A stretch of 64,000 bases of DNA from Mycolicibacterium hassiacum DSM 44199 (GCF_900603025.1 NZ_LR026975.1:3968001-4032000); one strand, 5' to 3'; numbered from the stretch's first letter, positions 49,161 through 58,907 are shown. Numbers and translations: made by a program. The notes: a model not told the origin generated them from the letters alone.

Positions 49161-49754
49161 TCAATCCTTCTCTCTTGTGATGCCACCAAGAACGATAGCC
49201 AGATAGTGCCGACCGACCTCCTCGGCCGTCAGCGGCCCGCCGGGTTGGTACCAGCGGACCGAAACCCAGGTGGTGTCGCGGATGAGCCGGTAGGTCAGGT
49301 CGACGTTCATGTCGGGACGGAAGTAGCCCGCCTCGATGCCCTGGTTGAGCACATCCACCCACATCTTGCGCTGTTCGCGGTTGCGTTCCTCGATATAGGC
49401 GAACCGCGGTTGGGACGACAGCCGTTTGGCCTCGTCCTGATAGATCACCACCTGGGCGTGCCGGTGTTCGATGGCCTCGAACGAGGCCATGAACAGACCC
49501 TTGAACCGCTCCAGCGGGTTCGGTTCGGTGTCGACGATCTCGCGGTAGCGGGCGAACAACCAGTCCAGAAACCCGCGCAGCACCTCGTCGACCATCTCCT
49601 CCTTGGAGGAGAAGTGGTGATAGAGGCTGCCGGACAGGATGCCGGCCGAATCCGCGATGTCGCGGACCGTGGTGGCCTTCAGGCCACGTTCGGCGAACAT
49701 CCGCGCGGCGAGCTCGAGCAGCTCCTCGCGACGGGTGGGCGGTTGGGCGCTCAT
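49161..49754 (-). CDS. kstR2: TetR-family repressor of ring C/D catabolism
   Basis: A 197-residue TetR repressor. The helix-turn-helix is in TVRDIADSAGILSGSLYHHF (about 28-47), and the effector domain contains RFKGLFMASFEAIEHRHAQV and the C-terminal VGRHYLAIVLGGI. KstR2 (Rv3557c) responds to the HIP-CoA thioester made by FadD3. Two perfect matches to its operator occur in this window, at 33687 and 51707, the latter in front of its own operon. It overlaps ipdF by 4 nt. Confidence 0.95.
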   Translation of the reverse strand: MSAQPPTRREELLELAARMFAERGLKATTVRDIADSAGILSGSLYHHFSSKEEMVDEVLRGFLDWLFARYREIVDTEPNPLERFKGLFMASFEAIEHRHAQVVIYQDEAKRLSSQPRFAYIEERNREQRKMWVDVLNQGIEAGYFRPDMNVDLTYRLIRDTTWVSVRWYQPGGPLTAEEVGRHYLAIVLGGITREKD

Positions 49755-50545
49755 GGGTGCTGGCTCGACACCGAGATCACTTCGCCGGTCAGGTAGCTGG
49801 AGTAGTCGCTGGCCAGGAACGCGACGGTGGCCGCGACCTCCCACGGTTCGGCGGCGCGGCCGAACGCCTCCTGGTGCGCCAGCTTGTCGAGCAGCTCTGC
49901 CGAGCTGGTCTTCTCCAGGAACTTGTGCCGGGCGATGCTGGGCGACACCGCGTTGATGCGCACGCCGTACTCGACCGCCTCGATCGCGCTGCACCGGGTC
50001 AGCGCCATCACCCCGGCCTTGGCCGCGGCGTAGTGCGACTGGGAGTGCTGTGCGCGCCAACCCAACACGCTCGCGTTGTTGACGATCACCCCGCCGTGGC
50101 CGGCGTCGCGGAAGTACCGCAGCGCCGCCCGGGTGGCCCGCATCACCGAGTTCAGCGACACGTCGATGACCCGGTCCCACTCCTCGTCGGTCATGTCGAT
50201 GACCGGGGTCTGCCCGCCCAGCCCCGCGTTGTTGACCAACACGTCGATCCGGCCCATCTTCTCGGCCGCGGTGGCGATCAACGCGTCGACCTGCGCGGTG
50301 GAGGTGACATCGCAGACCACGCTCTCCACCCGGCCCAGGCCGAGACCGGCGAGCTGCTCACGGGTCTCGCCCAGCCGCCGCTCGTGGTGGTCGGAGACCA
50401 CCACGGACGCACCCTCGAGGAGGGCGCGGCGGGCGACCGCCGAGCCGATGCCGGTGCCGGCGGCCGCGGTGACCACCACGACCTTGCCGGTCAGCAGGCC
50501 GTGACCGTCGATCTCCTGCGGAGGTATGGAAAGATTCGTCGTCAC
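49751..50545 (-). CDS. ipdF: 5-hydroxy-HIC-CoA dehydrogenase/reductase, SDR
   Basis: A 264-residue SDR (Rv3559c equivalent). The cofactor motif is the unusual VVVVTAAAGTGIGSAVARRA, NNAGLGGQTPVIDMTDEEWD follows, and the catalytic residues lie in NNASVLGWRAQHSQSHYAAAK. It acts on the 5-hydroxyl of the CoA-activated indane. I chose the GTG that overlaps the fadE30 stop (GTGA) and gives VTTNLSIPPQEIDGHG. It sits between fadE30 and kstR2 with 4-nt overlaps on both sides. Confidence 0.93.
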   Translation of the reverse strand: MTTNLSIPPQEIDGHGLLTGKVVVVTAAAGTGIGSAVARRALLEGASVVVSDHHERRLGETREQLAGLGLGRVESVVCDVTSTAQVDALIATAAEKMGRIDVLVNNAGLGGQTPVIDMTDEEWDRVIDVSLNSVMRATRAALRYFRDAGHGGVIVNNASVLGWRAQHSQSHYAAAKAGVMALTRCSAIEAVEYGVRINAVSPSIARHKFLEKTSSAELLDKLAHQEAFGRAAEPWEVAATVAFLASDYSSYLTGEVISVSSQHP

Positions 50546-51690
50546 CCTTTTGGTTCCCTCGGTAGGCCGAGCACCCGCTCGGCGATGATGTTGCGCTGAA
50601 TCTCGTTGGAGCCGCCGTAGATCGTGTCGGCCCGCGAGAACAGGAACAGTCGCTGCCACTGGTCGAACTCGCCGTCGGTCAGCACCAGCCCGGACTTGCC
50701 GGCCACCTCCATCGCGATCTCACCGAGTTCGCGATGCCAGTTGGCCCACAACAGTTTCGACACGTTGTCCTGGCCGGGCTGTTCGACGTCCATGGTGGCC
50801 AGCGCGTACTCCCGCATGGTCCGCAGGCCCACCCAGGACCGGGTCAGCCGTTCGCGGATGATCGGGTCGTCGATGGCGCCGGTCCGCTTGGCCAGCTCCA
50901 CCACGCCCTCGAGTTCGCGCCGGTAGACGATCTGCTGGCCCAGCGTGGACACCCCGCGCTCGTAGGTCAGCGTGCCCATCGCCACCCGCCAGCCGTCGCC
51001 GGGCTTGCCGACCACCATCGAGGCGGGGGTGCGGGCGTCGGTGAAGAACACCTCGTTGAACTCCGAGTCGCCGGTCAGCTGCACGATCGGGCGGATCTCG
51101 ACGCCGGGCTGGTCCAGCGGGACCAGCAGATACGACAGCCCCTGATGACGCTTGGAGCCCTTCTCGGTGCGGGCCACCACGAAGCACCACTGCGCCCAGT
51201 GCGCCAGCGACGTCCACACCTTCTGCCCGTTGATCACCCACTCGTCGCCGACCAGCTCGGCGGTGGTGGACACGTTGGCGAGGTCGCTGCCCGCACCCGG
51301 CTCGGAGTACCCCTGGCACCACAACTCGGTGACATCGCGGATCTTGGGCAGGAAGCGCTGCTGCTGCTCGGGGGTGCCGTAGTCGATCAGCGTCGGCCCG
51401 AGCAGCTCCTCACCGAAGTGGTTGACCTTGGCGGGGGCGTTGGCCAGCGCGTACTCCTCGTAGAAGGCCACCCGGTGGGCCACCGACAGCCCGCGGCCGC
51501 CGTGTTCGATCGGCCAGCCGAGGCAGGTCAGCCCGGCCTCGGCCAGCTTGCGGTTCCACGCCAACCGTTCCTCGAAGGCCTCGTGCTCGCGGCCTGGCCC
51601 GCCGAGTCCCTTGAGCTTTGCGAACTCGCCGACGAGGTTCTCGGCGAGCCACTCGCGGACCTCGGCCCTGAACTCCTGGACCTCTATCAC
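50542..51690 (-). CDS. fadE30: Acyl-CoA dehydrogenase acting on the indane CoA ester
   Basis: A 382-residue acyl-CoA dehydrogenase (Rv3560c equivalent). The FAD motif is QGYSEPGAGSDLANVSTTAE, then GDEWVINGQKVWTSLAHWAQ; the C-terminus ends YGGSNEIQRNIIAERVLGLP. It desaturates the product of FadD3/IpdF in ring C/D degradation. GTG start 17 nt from the KstR2 operator. First gene of the operon fadE30-ipdF-kstR2-fadA6. Confidence 0.95.
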   Translation of the reverse strand: MIEVQEFRAEVREWLAENLVGEFAKLKGLGGPGREHEAFEERLAWNRKLAEAGLTCLGWPIEHGGRGLSVAHRVAFYEEYALANAPAKVNHFGEELLGPTLIDYGTPEQQQRFLPKIRDVTELWCQGYSEPGAGSDLANVSTTAELVGDEWVINGQKVWTSLAHWAQWCFVVARTEKGSKRHQGLSYLLVPLDQPGVEIRPIVQLTGDSEFNEVFFTDARTPASMVVGKPGDGWRVAMGTLTYERGVSTLGQQIVYRRELEGVVELAKRTGAIDDPIIRERLTRSWVGLRTMREYALATMDVEQPGQDNVSKLLWANWHRELGEIAMEVAGKSGLVLTDGEFDQWQRLFLFSRADTIYGGSNEIQRNIIAERVLGLPREPKG

Positions 51691-51706
51691 CCCTGTAGGC
51701 TAACCT

Positions 51707-51720
51707 ACCAAGCACTTGCT
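51707..51720. promoter_or_regulatory. KstR2 operator between fadE30 and fadD3
   Basis: ACCAAGCACTTGCT matches AnCAAGnnCTTGnT at every fixed position. It lies 17 nt from the fadE30 start and 21 nt from the fadD3 ATG and can repress both. Confidence 0.93.
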
Positions 51721-51740
51721 TTGTTAGAGGAGCATCCACG

Positions 51741-53282
51741 ATGACCGATCCGAGGACCATTCCCGGGGTCCTGGACCGGATAGCCGACCGGTTTTCCGAG
51801 CACGACGCGCTGGTCACCGCCGATCGGCGGTTGACCTTCGCCGAGTTGCGCGCCGAGGTCCGCCGGGCCGCTGCGGCGTTGATCGACCTGGGGGTCGACC
51901 CCGGCGATCGGGTGGCGATCTGGTCGCCCAACACCTGGCACTGGGTGGTGGCCTGCCTGGCCATCCACCATGCCGGTGCGATCCTGGTGCCCCTCAACAC
52001 CCGCTACACCGTCAGCGAGGCCGCCGACATCCTGGCGCGCACCGGCGCACCGGTGCTGTTCGCCTCGGGTGAGTTCCTCGGCTCGGACAAGGCCGCCGCC
52101 GTCGAGCGCGCCGCGCTGCCGCAACTGCGCCACATCGTGCGGGTGCCGGTGGAGAAGGCCGACGGCACCTGGGACGAATTCATGGCCCGCGGAACCGATC
52201 TCGACGCCGTCGCGGCCCGTGCCGACGCGGTGCGCCCCGACGACGTGGCCGACATCCTGTTCACCTCCGGCACCACCGGGCGCAGCAAGGGCGCGTTGTG
52301 CGCACACCGCCAGTCGCTGGACGCCTCGGCCGCCTGGGCCGAGTGCGGGCAGCTGTCGGAGGCCGACCGCTATCTGTGCATCAACCCGTTCTTCCACAAC
52401 TTCGGGTACAAGGCCGGCATCCTGGCCTGCCTGCAGACCGGGGCGACGCTCTACCCGCAGCTGACCTTCGACCCCGAGCGGGCCATGGCCGCGGTGCAGG
52501 AGCACCGCATCACCGTGCTGCCCGGGCCGCCCACGATCTACCAGATGATCCTCGATCACCCGAAACGCGCCGACTACGACCTGAGTTCGCTGCGGTTCGC
52601 GGTGACCGGCGCCGCGGTGGTGCCGGTGGTGCTGATCGAGCGGATGCAGTCCGAGCTCGATATCGACATCGTGCTGACCGCCTACGGGCTGACCGAGGCC
52701 AGCGGGTTCGGCACCATGTGCCGCCCGGACGACGACGCGGTCACCGTGGCCACCACCTGCGGACGGCCGATCGCCGGTTTCGAGCTGCGCATCGACAACC
52801 CGGCCGAGGACGGCACCGGGGAGGTGCTGCTGCGCGGGCCGAACGTGATGCTGGGCTATCTCGACGATCCGGAGGCCACCGCCGCGGCGATCGACGCCGA
52901 CGGCTGGTTGCACACCGGCGACGTCGGGCGGGTCGACGAGCGCGGCTATCTGCAGATCACCGACCGGCTCAAGGACATGTACATCTGCGGCGGGTTCAAT
53001 GTGTACCCCGCCGAGGTGGAGCAGGTGCTGTCCCGGCTCGACGGGGTGGCCGACGTCGCGGTGATCGGGGTGCCCGACGAGCGGCTGGGCGAGGTCGGCA
53101 AGGCCTTCATCGTCCCCAAACCGGGCGCCACCCTCACCGAGGACGCGGTCATCGCCTATGCGCGTCAGCATCTGGCGAACTTCAAGGCGCCGCGTTCGGT
53201 GGAGTTCCTCGACGAGCTGCCCCGAAATGCGGGCGGCAAGGTGGTCAAACCGCAGTTGCGGGAAAGGGCACGTAATTCCTGA
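51741..53282 (+). CDS. fadD3: HIP-CoA synthetase (acyl-CoA ligase)
   Basis: A 513-residue AMP-dependent ligase. The phosphate-binding loop is DILFTSGTTGRSKGALCAHR, TAYGLTEASGFGTMC follows, GWLHTGDVGRVDERGYLQIT holds the ATP/hinge Asp, and the catalytic Lys is in NAGGKVVKPQLRE. FadD3 (Rv3561) activates the ring C/D indane propionate (HIP) with CoA and so makes the KstR2 ligand. GAGGAG lies 9 nt before the ATG. The stop overlaps fadE31 by 1 nt (TGATG). Confidence 0.95.
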   Translation: MTDPRTIPGVLDRIADRFSEHDALVTADRRLTFAELRAEVRRAAAALIDLGVDPGDRVAIWSPNTWHWVVACLAIHHAGAILVPLNTRYTVSEAADILARTGAPVLFASGEFLGSDKAAAVERAALPQLRHIVRVPVEKADGTWDEFMARGTDLDAVAARADAVRPDDVADILFTSGTTGRSKGALCAHRQSLDASAAWAECGQLSEADRYLCINPFFHNFGYKAGILACLQTGATLYPQLTFDPERAMAAVQEHRITVLPGPPTIYQMILDHPKRADYDLSSLRFAVTGAAVVPVVLIERMQSELDIDIVLTAYGLTEASGFGTMCRPDDDAVTVATTCGRPIAGFELRIDNPAEDGTGEVLLRGPNVMLGYLDDPEATAAAIDADGWLHTGDVGRVDERGYLQITDRLKDMYICGGFNVYPAEVEQVLSRLDGVADVAVIGVPDERLGEVGKAFIVPKPGATLTEDAVIAYARQHLANFKAPRSVEFLDELPRNAGGKVVKPQLRERARNS

Positions 53283-54406
53283 TGGACCTCAATTTCGACG
53301 ACGCCACCTTGGAGTTCCAGGCCGAGGTGCGCGAGTTCCTGCAGAAGAACCGCGACAGGTTCCCCACCAAGTCCTACGACACCGCCGAGGGTTTCGCCCA
53401 GCACCGGCAGTGGGACCGGGTGCTCTACGACGCCGGTCTGTCGGTGATCACCTGGCCGAAGCGCTACGGCGGCCGCGAGGCCACCCTGCTGCAGTGGGTG
53501 GTGTTCGAGGAGGAGTACTTCCGGGCCGGAGCGCCGGGACGGGCCAGCGCCAACGGCATCTCGATGCTCGCGCCCACCCTGTTCGCGCACGGCACCCAGG
53601 AGCAGCTCGACCGAGTGCTGCCGAAAATGGCCACCGGCGAGGAGATCTGGGCGCAGGCCTGGTCGGAGCCGGAATCCGGCTCCGACCTGGCGTCGCTGCG
53701 GTCGACGGCGACCAGGACCGACGGCGGCTGGTTGCTCAACGGCCAGAAGATCTGGAGCTCGCGAGCGGTGTTCGGGGACAGGGCGTTCGGCCTGTTCCGC
53801 TCCGACCCCGAGGCCGAGCGGCACCGCGGGCTGACCTACTTCATGTTCGACCTGCACGCCCCCGGCGTGACGGTGCGGCCGATCGAACAGCTCGACGGGA
53901 CAACAGGTTTCGGAGAGATCTTCCTCGACAACGTGTTCGTGCCGGACAACGACGTGATCGGCGAGGTGCACGAGGGCTGGCGGGCCGCGATGAGCACGTC
54001 GAGCAATGAGCGCGGCATGTCGTTGCGCAGCCCGGGCCGGTTCCTGGCTCCGGCGGAACGGCTGGTGGCTCTGTGGAAGTCGAATCCGGACCCGGCGTAC
54101 GCGAGCCGGGTGGCCGACGCGTGGATCAAGGCCCAGGCCTACCGGCTGCACACCTTCGGCACGGTGACCCGGCTGTCCAACGGTGGCGAGTTGGGCGCCG
54201 AATCGTCGGTGACCAAGGTGTTCTGGTCCGACCTCGACGTCGCGATCCATCAGACGGCGCTGGAACTCCAGGGCGCCGACGCGGAACTGACCGACAGCTG
54301 GACCGACGGCTTGTTGTTCGCGTTGGGCGGGCCGATCTATGCCGGCACCAACGAGATCCAACGCAACATCATCGCCGAACGGCTGCTGGGCCTTCCCCGA
54401 AAGTAG
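53282..54406 (+). CDS. fadE31: Acyl-CoA dehydrogenase FadE31
   Basis: A 374-residue acyl-CoA dehydrogenase (Rv3562 equivalent). It has the FAD motif AWSEPESGSDLASLRSTATR, NGQKIWSSRAVFGDRAFGL and the C-terminal GGPIYAGTNEIQRNIIAERLL. With FadE32 it is reported to form a heteromeric enzyme acting late in ring degradation (MOODA-CoA step). It is the full-length FAD-binding type, followed by two shorter partner types. Confidence 0.94.
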   Translation: MDLNFDDATLEFQAEVREFLQKNRDRFPTKSYDTAEGFAQHRQWDRVLYDAGLSVITWPKRYGGREATLLQWVVFEEEYFRAGAPGRASANGISMLAPTLFAHGTQEQLDRVLPKMATGEEIWAQAWSEPESGSDLASLRSTATRTDGGWLLNGQKIWSSRAVFGDRAFGLFRSDPEAERHRGLTYFMFDLHAPGVTVRPIEQLDGTTGFGEIFLDNVFVPDNDVIGEVHEGWRAAMSTSSNERGMSLRSPGRFLAPAERLVALWKSNPDPAYASRVADAWIKAQAYRLHTFGTVTRLSNGGELGAESSVTKVFWSDLDVAIHQTALELQGADAELTDSWTDGLLFALGGPIYAGTNEIQRNIIAERLLGLPRK

Positions 54407-54410
54407 ACAC

Positions 54411-55367
54411 ATGTATTTCGAGCTTGACGAACAGCAGCGCGATTTCGCCGCGAGCATCGACGCCGCCCTCGCCGCCGCCGACCTGCCGTCGGCGGTACGG
54501 GCCTGGTCGGGTGGCGACACCGGGCCGGGCCGCAAGATCTGGTCGCAGCTGGCCGAGCTGGGTGTGACCGCGCTGATGGTGCCGGAGCGCTTCGACGGCA
54601 TCGACGCGCATCCGGTCGACCTGGTGGTCGCCGCCGAACGCCTCGGCCGCTGGTGTGTGCCCGGGCCGGTGGCCGAATCCATCGCGGTGGCACCGATTCT
54701 GCTGGCCGACGACGAGCGCGCCGGCGAGCTGGCCGCGGGCGAGCTGATCGCCACGGTCGCGCTGCCGCCCCAGGTGCCGCGCGCGGTCGACGCCGACTTC
54801 GCCGGTCTGGTGCTGCTCGCCGACGGCGGCCAGGTGCGCGACGCGTCCGCCGGTGCGGCGCATCAGTCGGTCGACCCGAGCCGCAAGCTGTTCGACGTCG
54901 ACGCAACCGGATCCGGCCGGCCCGCCGATGTGGCGCGCGCCTACGAGTTCGGGGTGCTGGCCACCGCCGCCCAGCTGGTCGGCGCCGGACAGCGGATGCT
55001 CGACATGGCGGTCGAGTACGCCAAACAGCGCACCCAGTTCGGCAAGCCGATCGGCAGCTATCAGGCCATCAAACACAAGCTCGCCGACGTGCACATCGCG
55101 CTGGAACTGGCCCGTCCGCTGCTGTACGGGGCGGCGCTGTCGCTGGCCGACGGGTCCCCCGACGCCGCCCGCGACGTGAGCGCCGCGAAGGTCGCGGCAT
55201 CGGAGGCCGCGCTGCTGTCGGCGCGGTCGGCGTTGCAGACCCACGGCGCGATCGGCTTCACCGCCGAACACGACCTGTCGCTGTGGCTGCTGCGGGTGCA
55301 GGCGCTGCACTCGGCCTGGGGGGAAACGAATCTGCACCGACGCCGCGTGTTGGAGGCCCTGCCATGA
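54411..55367 (+). CDS. fadE32: Acyl-CoA dehydrogenase partner subunit FadE32
   Basis: A 318-residue, shortened acyl-CoA dehydrogenase (Rv3563 equivalent). It retains KQRTQFGKPIGSYQAIKHKL and QTHGAIGFTAEHDLSLWLLR but lacks the middle FAD motif found in FadE31, which fits a heteromer with FadE31. It begins 4 nt after the fadE31 stop and overlaps fadE33 by 4 nt. Confidence 0.93.
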   Translation: MYFELDEQQRDFAASIDAALAAADLPSAVRAWSGGDTGPGRKIWSQLAELGVTALMVPERFDGIDAHPVDLVVAAERLGRWCVPGPVAESIAVAPILLADDERAGELAAGELIATVALPPQVPRAVDADFAGLVLLADGGQVRDASAGAAHQSVDPSRKLFDVDATGSGRPADVARAYEFGVLATAAQLVGAGQRMLDMAVEYAKQRTQFGKPIGSYQAIKHKLADVHIALELARPLLYGAALSLADGSPDAARDVSAAKVAASEAALLSARSALQTHGAIGFTAEHDLSLWLLRVQALHSAWGETNLHRRRVLEALP

Positions 55368-56317
55368 GCCCTGCCATGACCGACGAACGTCAGCTGCTGC
55401 GCGAGACCGTCGCCGCACTGGTGGACAAGCACGCCGGCTCGGAGGCGGTGCGGGCGGCGATGGCCTCCGAGCGCGGCTACGACCCGGCGTTGTGGGCGCT
55501 GTTGTGCGAACAGGTCGGCGCGGCGGCGCTGGTGGTGCCGGAGGACCTGGGCGGGGCCGGCGGTGAGCTTGCCGACGCCGCGGTGGTGCTCGAGGAGCTG
55601 GGCAAGGCGCTGGCGCCCACCCCGCTGCTGGGCACCACGCTGGCCGAACTGGCGCTGCTGGCCGCCGATGAGCCGGACACCGACGCCCTGGAGGAGCTGG
55701 CCGCCGGCGAGAAGATCGGCGCGGTGGTGTTCGACCCGGACTACGTCGTCAACGGCGACATCGCGGATGTGGTGATCGTCGCCGACGGCACCCGGTTGAG
55801 CCGGGTCACCGAGTTCACCGCGCAGCCCGTCACCACCATGGACCCGACCCGCCGGCTCGGCCGGATCGAGGCCCGCGCGTCCGTCGACATCGGCGCCGAC
55901 CCGGGCCTGGCCGACACCGCCGCACTGCTGCTGGCCGCCGAACAGATCGGCGCGGCGACCCGGTGCCTGGAACTCACGGTCGCCTACACCAAGGAGCGGG
56001 TGCAGTTCGGCCGGCCGATCGGCAGCTTCCAGGCGCTCAAACACCGGATGGCCGATCTGTACGTGGCGGTGCAGTCGGCCCGCGCGGTGGTGGCGGCCGC
56101 GATCGCCGACCCGTCGCCGGCCAACGCCTCGCTGGCCCGGGTGACGGCCAGCGAGGCGTTCACCAAGGTCGCGGCCGAGGCGATCCAGATGCACGGCGGC
56201 ATCGCGATCACCTGGGAACACGACATCCAGCTGTACTTCAAGCGGGCGCACGGCAGCGCGCAGCTGCTCGGCGCTCCGCGGGAGCACCTGCGCCGGCTGG
56301 AATCCGAGGTGCTCTAG
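55364..56317 (+). CDS. fadE33: Acyl-CoA dehydrogenase partner subunit FadE33
   Basis: A 317-residue, shortened acyl-CoA dehydrogenase (Rv3564 equivalent) with KERVQFGRPIGSFQALKHRM and QMHGGIAITWEHDIQLYFKR. It starts at the ATG overlapping the fadE32 stop; a second ATG 12 nt downstream is an alternative. Its sequence is similar to FadE32, so the two probably arose by duplication and may use different partners. Confidence 0.93.
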   Translation: MSPAMTDERQLLRETVAALVDKHAGSEAVRAAMASERGYDPALWALLCEQVGAAALVVPEDLGGAGGELADAAVVLEELGKALAPTPLLGTTLAELALLAADEPDTDALEELAAGEKIGAVVFDPDYVVNGDIADVVIVADGTRLSRVTEFTAQPVTTMDPTRRLGRIEARASVDIGADPGLADTAALLLAAEQIGAATRCLELTVAYTKERVQFGRPIGSFQALKHRMADLYVAVQSARAVVAAAIADPSPANASLARVTASEAFTKVAAEAIQMHGGIAITWEHDIQLYFKRAHGSAQLLGAPREHLRRLESEVL

Positions 56318-56327
56318 CGTAGGAACC

Positions 56328-57521
56328 GTGGTGGAGTCTCGCGGTCGGGCGAAGGCCGGCGACGTCTGGGGTCCCGCGCTGCGCGCCGGGATTCCGCCGT
56401 TCCATGTGATGGACGTGTGGCTGGCGGCCGCCGAGCGCCAGCGCAGCCACGGCGACCTGGTGAACCTGGCGGCCGGACAGCCGAGCGCCGGTGCGCCGCG
56501 GGCGGTTCGGGAGGCGGCCAAGGCGGCGTTGGACTCCACCGTGCTGGGCTACACCGTGGCGCTGGGCATTCCGGAGCTGCGCGAGGCGATCGCGCGGTCC
56601 TACCGGGACCGCTACCGGCTCGATATCGACCCCTCGGACGTCGTGGTCACCACCGGGTCGTCGGGCGGATTCCTGCTGGCGTTTCTGGCCTGTTTCGACC
56701 CCGGTGACCGGGTGGCGTTCGCCAGCCCCGGCTACCCTTGCTACCGCAACATCCTGACCGCGCTGGGCTGCGAGGTGGTGGAGCTTTCGTGCGGGCCCCA
56801 GACCCGGTTCCAGCCGACCGTGCAGATGCTCGCCGAACTCGATCCTCCGGTGCAGGGTGTCATCGTGGCCAGTCCGGCCAATCCGACCGGGACGGTGATC
56901 CCGCCCGCGGAGCTGGCGGCGATCGCGGCCTGGTGCGATGCGTCGGGGGTGCGGCTGATCAGCGATGAGGTCTACCACGGGCTGGTCTACGCGGGCGCCC
57001 CGGCCACCAGCTGCGCCTGGTCGACGTCGCGCAACGCCGTAGTGGTGAACAGCTTCTCGAAGTACTTCGCGATGACGGGCTGGCGGCTGGGGTGGCTGCT
57101 GGTGCCGCGGGAGCTGCAACGTGCGGTGGACTGTCTGACCGGCAACTTCACCATCTGCCCGCCGACGCTGCCGCAGCTCGCCGCGGTCGCCGCGTTCACC
57201 CCGGAGTCCATCGCCGAGGCCGACGCGCTGCTGGACCACTACGCGCACAACCGCCGGCTGCTGGTGGACGGTCTGCGCGCCATCGGCATCGACCGGGTCG
57301 CCCCGCCCGACGGGGCGTTCTACGTCTACGCCGACGTGTCGCACCTGACCGACGATTCGCTGTCGTTCTGCTCGAAGCTGCTCGACGAGACCGGGGTCGC
57401 GATCGCCCCGGGGATCGATTTCGACCCGACCCGCGGCGGATCGTTCGTGCGGTTGTCGTTCGCCGGACCGACCGAGGACATCACCGAGGCGGTGCGCCGG
57501 ATCGGCGCCTGGCTGGGCTGA
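56328..57521 (+). CDS. PLP-dependent aminotransferase, AspB-type (Rv3565-like)
   Basis: A 397-residue class I/II aminotransferase. It has LGYTVALGIPELREAIARSY, TTGSSGGFLLAFLACFDPGD, SPANPTGTVIPPAELAAIAA, DEVYHGLVY, the PLP Lys in NSFSKYFAMTGWRLGW, and RGGSFVRLSFAG for substrate-carboxylate binding. Rv3565 follows fadE33 in M. tuberculosis too. The GTG start lies 10 nt after the fadE33 stop, so it is in the KstR2-controlled unit. Why an amino-acid transaminase belongs to this operon is not known to me. Confidence 0.92.
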   Translation: MVESRGRAKAGDVWGPALRAGIPPFHVMDVWLAAAERQRSHGDLVNLAAGQPSAGAPRAVREAAKAALDSTVLGYTVALGIPELREAIARSYRDRYRLDIDPSDVVVTTGSSGGFLLAFLACFDPGDRVAFASPGYPCYRNILTALGCEVVELSCGPQTRFQPTVQMLAELDPPVQGVIVASPANPTGTVIPPAELAAIAAWCDASGVRLISDEVYHGLVYAGAPATSCAWSTSRNAVVVNSFSKYFAMTGWRLGWLLVPRELQRAVDCLTGNFTICPPTLPQLAAVAAFTPESIAEADALLDHYAHNRRLLVDGLRAIGIDRVAPPDGAFYVYADVSHLTDDSLSFCSKLLDETGVAIAPGIDFDPTRGGSFVRLSFAGPTEDITEAVRRIGAWLG

Positions 57522-57566
57522 GCCGGGCCTTCCCGATTTGTCGGTGCGGCGCGCTAGCGTCGGGCC

Positions 57567-58847
57567 ATGTTCGAAAACCTGTTCGATATCGATCCCGCGG
57601 CGAGCGAGGCCCGCCTGCGGGAGCAGATCGAACAGCTCGAACGGTTGAAGTCCGCGGCGGCCGCCGCACAGGCCCGGGCGACCGCGGCGTGGCGGGAGAA
57701 GCGGCATGCCGCCGAGGCCGGCGCCGGGGTTCCGGCGCACAACCGCGGCCGCGGGCTGGCCACCGAGGTCGCGCTGGCGCGCCGGGAGGCCCCGCAGCAG
57801 GGCGGCCGGTTCCTGGGGCTGGCGACCGCGCTGGTTCACGAGATGCCCCACACCCTCGCGGCGCTGGAGGCGGGGGTGCTCTCGGAGTGGCGCGCGACGT
57901 TGATCGTGCGGGAGTCGGCGTGTCTGAGCGTCGAGCATCGTCGCGAGCTGGACGCCCGGATGTGCGCCGACGCCGCCCGTCTCACGGGCTGGGGCGACAA
58001 GCGGATCGAGGCGGAGGCGAAACGGATCGCCTGCGAACTAGACGTCGCCGCGGTGGTCGATCGCAGCGCGAAGGCCGCCCGGGACCGGCACGTGAAGGTG
58101 CGGCCGGCGCCCGATTCGATGGTCTGGCTCAGCGCGCTGCTGCCGGTGCGCGAGGGGGTGAGTGTCTACGCGGCGCTCAAACATGCCGCCGACACCACCT
58201 TCGACGATCGCACCCACGGACAGGTGATGGCCGACACGTTGGTGCAGCGGATCACCGGACGCCCTGCGGGACAACCGGTTTCGGTGATGCTGAACCTGGT
58301 GATGGCCGATACCACGCTGCTGGGTGACGACGAGGCGCCGGCCTGGCTGCAGGAGTACGGCCCGTTGCCGGCGGCGATCGCGCGGGCGCTGACCGGCGAT
58401 GCCGCCAGGGACGCCGCCACCAAGGCGCTGTTGCGGCGGCTGTATCGCCATCCGCGCAGCGGCCAGTTGGTGGCGATGGAGTCGAAGGCCCGCATCTTCC
58501 CGAAGGGCCTGGCCACGCTGATCGGGTTGCGCGATCAGACCTGCCGCATGCCGTACTGCAACGCCCGCATCCGCCACCACGACCACGCCGTGCCGGCGCA
58601 CCGGGGCGGGCCGACCAGCGCCGTCAACGGGTTGGGCGCGTGCGAGGCGTGCAATTACGCCAAGGAGGCGCCGGGCTGGTCGGTCACCACGAGCGAGGTG
58701 GACGGGCAGCACAAAGCCGAGTTCGTCACCCCTACCCACGCGGTCTACCGGTCGATCGCACCGCCGCTGCCCGGACCGCCGGTTCGCAGGACGAGCGTGA
58801 TCGAAGGGCGGCTCAGCATCGACCTGGTCACCTTCGACGCGGCGTGA
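57567..58847 (+). CDS. DUF222 / HNH endonuclease-domain protein (13E12-repeat type)
   Basis: A 426-residue protein. The N-terminal DUF222 domain has a coiled-coil start (ASEARLREQIEQLERLKSAA) and the central LLPVREGVSVYAALKHAAD. The C-terminal HNH domain has CRMPYCNARIRHHDHAVPAH, and its zinc Cys pairs CRMPYC and CEACNYAKE are complete. Such proteins are multicopy in mycobacteria and are often linked to mobile DNA, but I see no flanking repeats. It ends close to a hairpin. Confidence 0.88.
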   Translation: MFENLFDIDPAASEARLREQIEQLERLKSAAAAAQARATAAWREKRHAAEAGAGVPAHNRGRGLATEVALARREAPQQGGRFLGLATALVHEMPHTLAALEAGVLSEWRATLIVRESACLSVEHRRELDARMCADAARLTGWGDKRIEAEAKRIACELDVAAVVDRSAKAARDRHVKVRPAPDSMVWLSALLPVREGVSVYAALKHAADTTFDDRTHGQVMADTLVQRITGRPAGQPVSVMLNLVMADTTLLGDDEAPAWLQEYGPLPAAIARALTGDAARDAATKALLRRLYRHPRSGQLVAMESKARIFPKGLATLIGLRDQTCRMPYCNARIRHHDHAVPAHRGGPTSAVNGLGACEACNYAKEAPGWSVTTSEVDGQHKAEFVTPTHAVYRSIAPPLPGPPVRRTSVIEGRLSIDLVTFDAA

Positions 58848-58864
58848 CCGCCATAGCGCCCCAG

Positions 58865-58884
58865 GCGGCGGCTGATGCCGCCGC
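58865..58884. terminator. Hairpin between convergent genes
   Basis: GCGGCGGC and GCCGCCGC form a perfect 8-bp stem with loop TGAT, between the HNH gene stop and the acetoacetyl-CoA synthetase stop. No U tract. Confidence 0.5.
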
Positions 58885-58907
58885 AACCGGGCGGGTGGTG
58901 GCTGCCG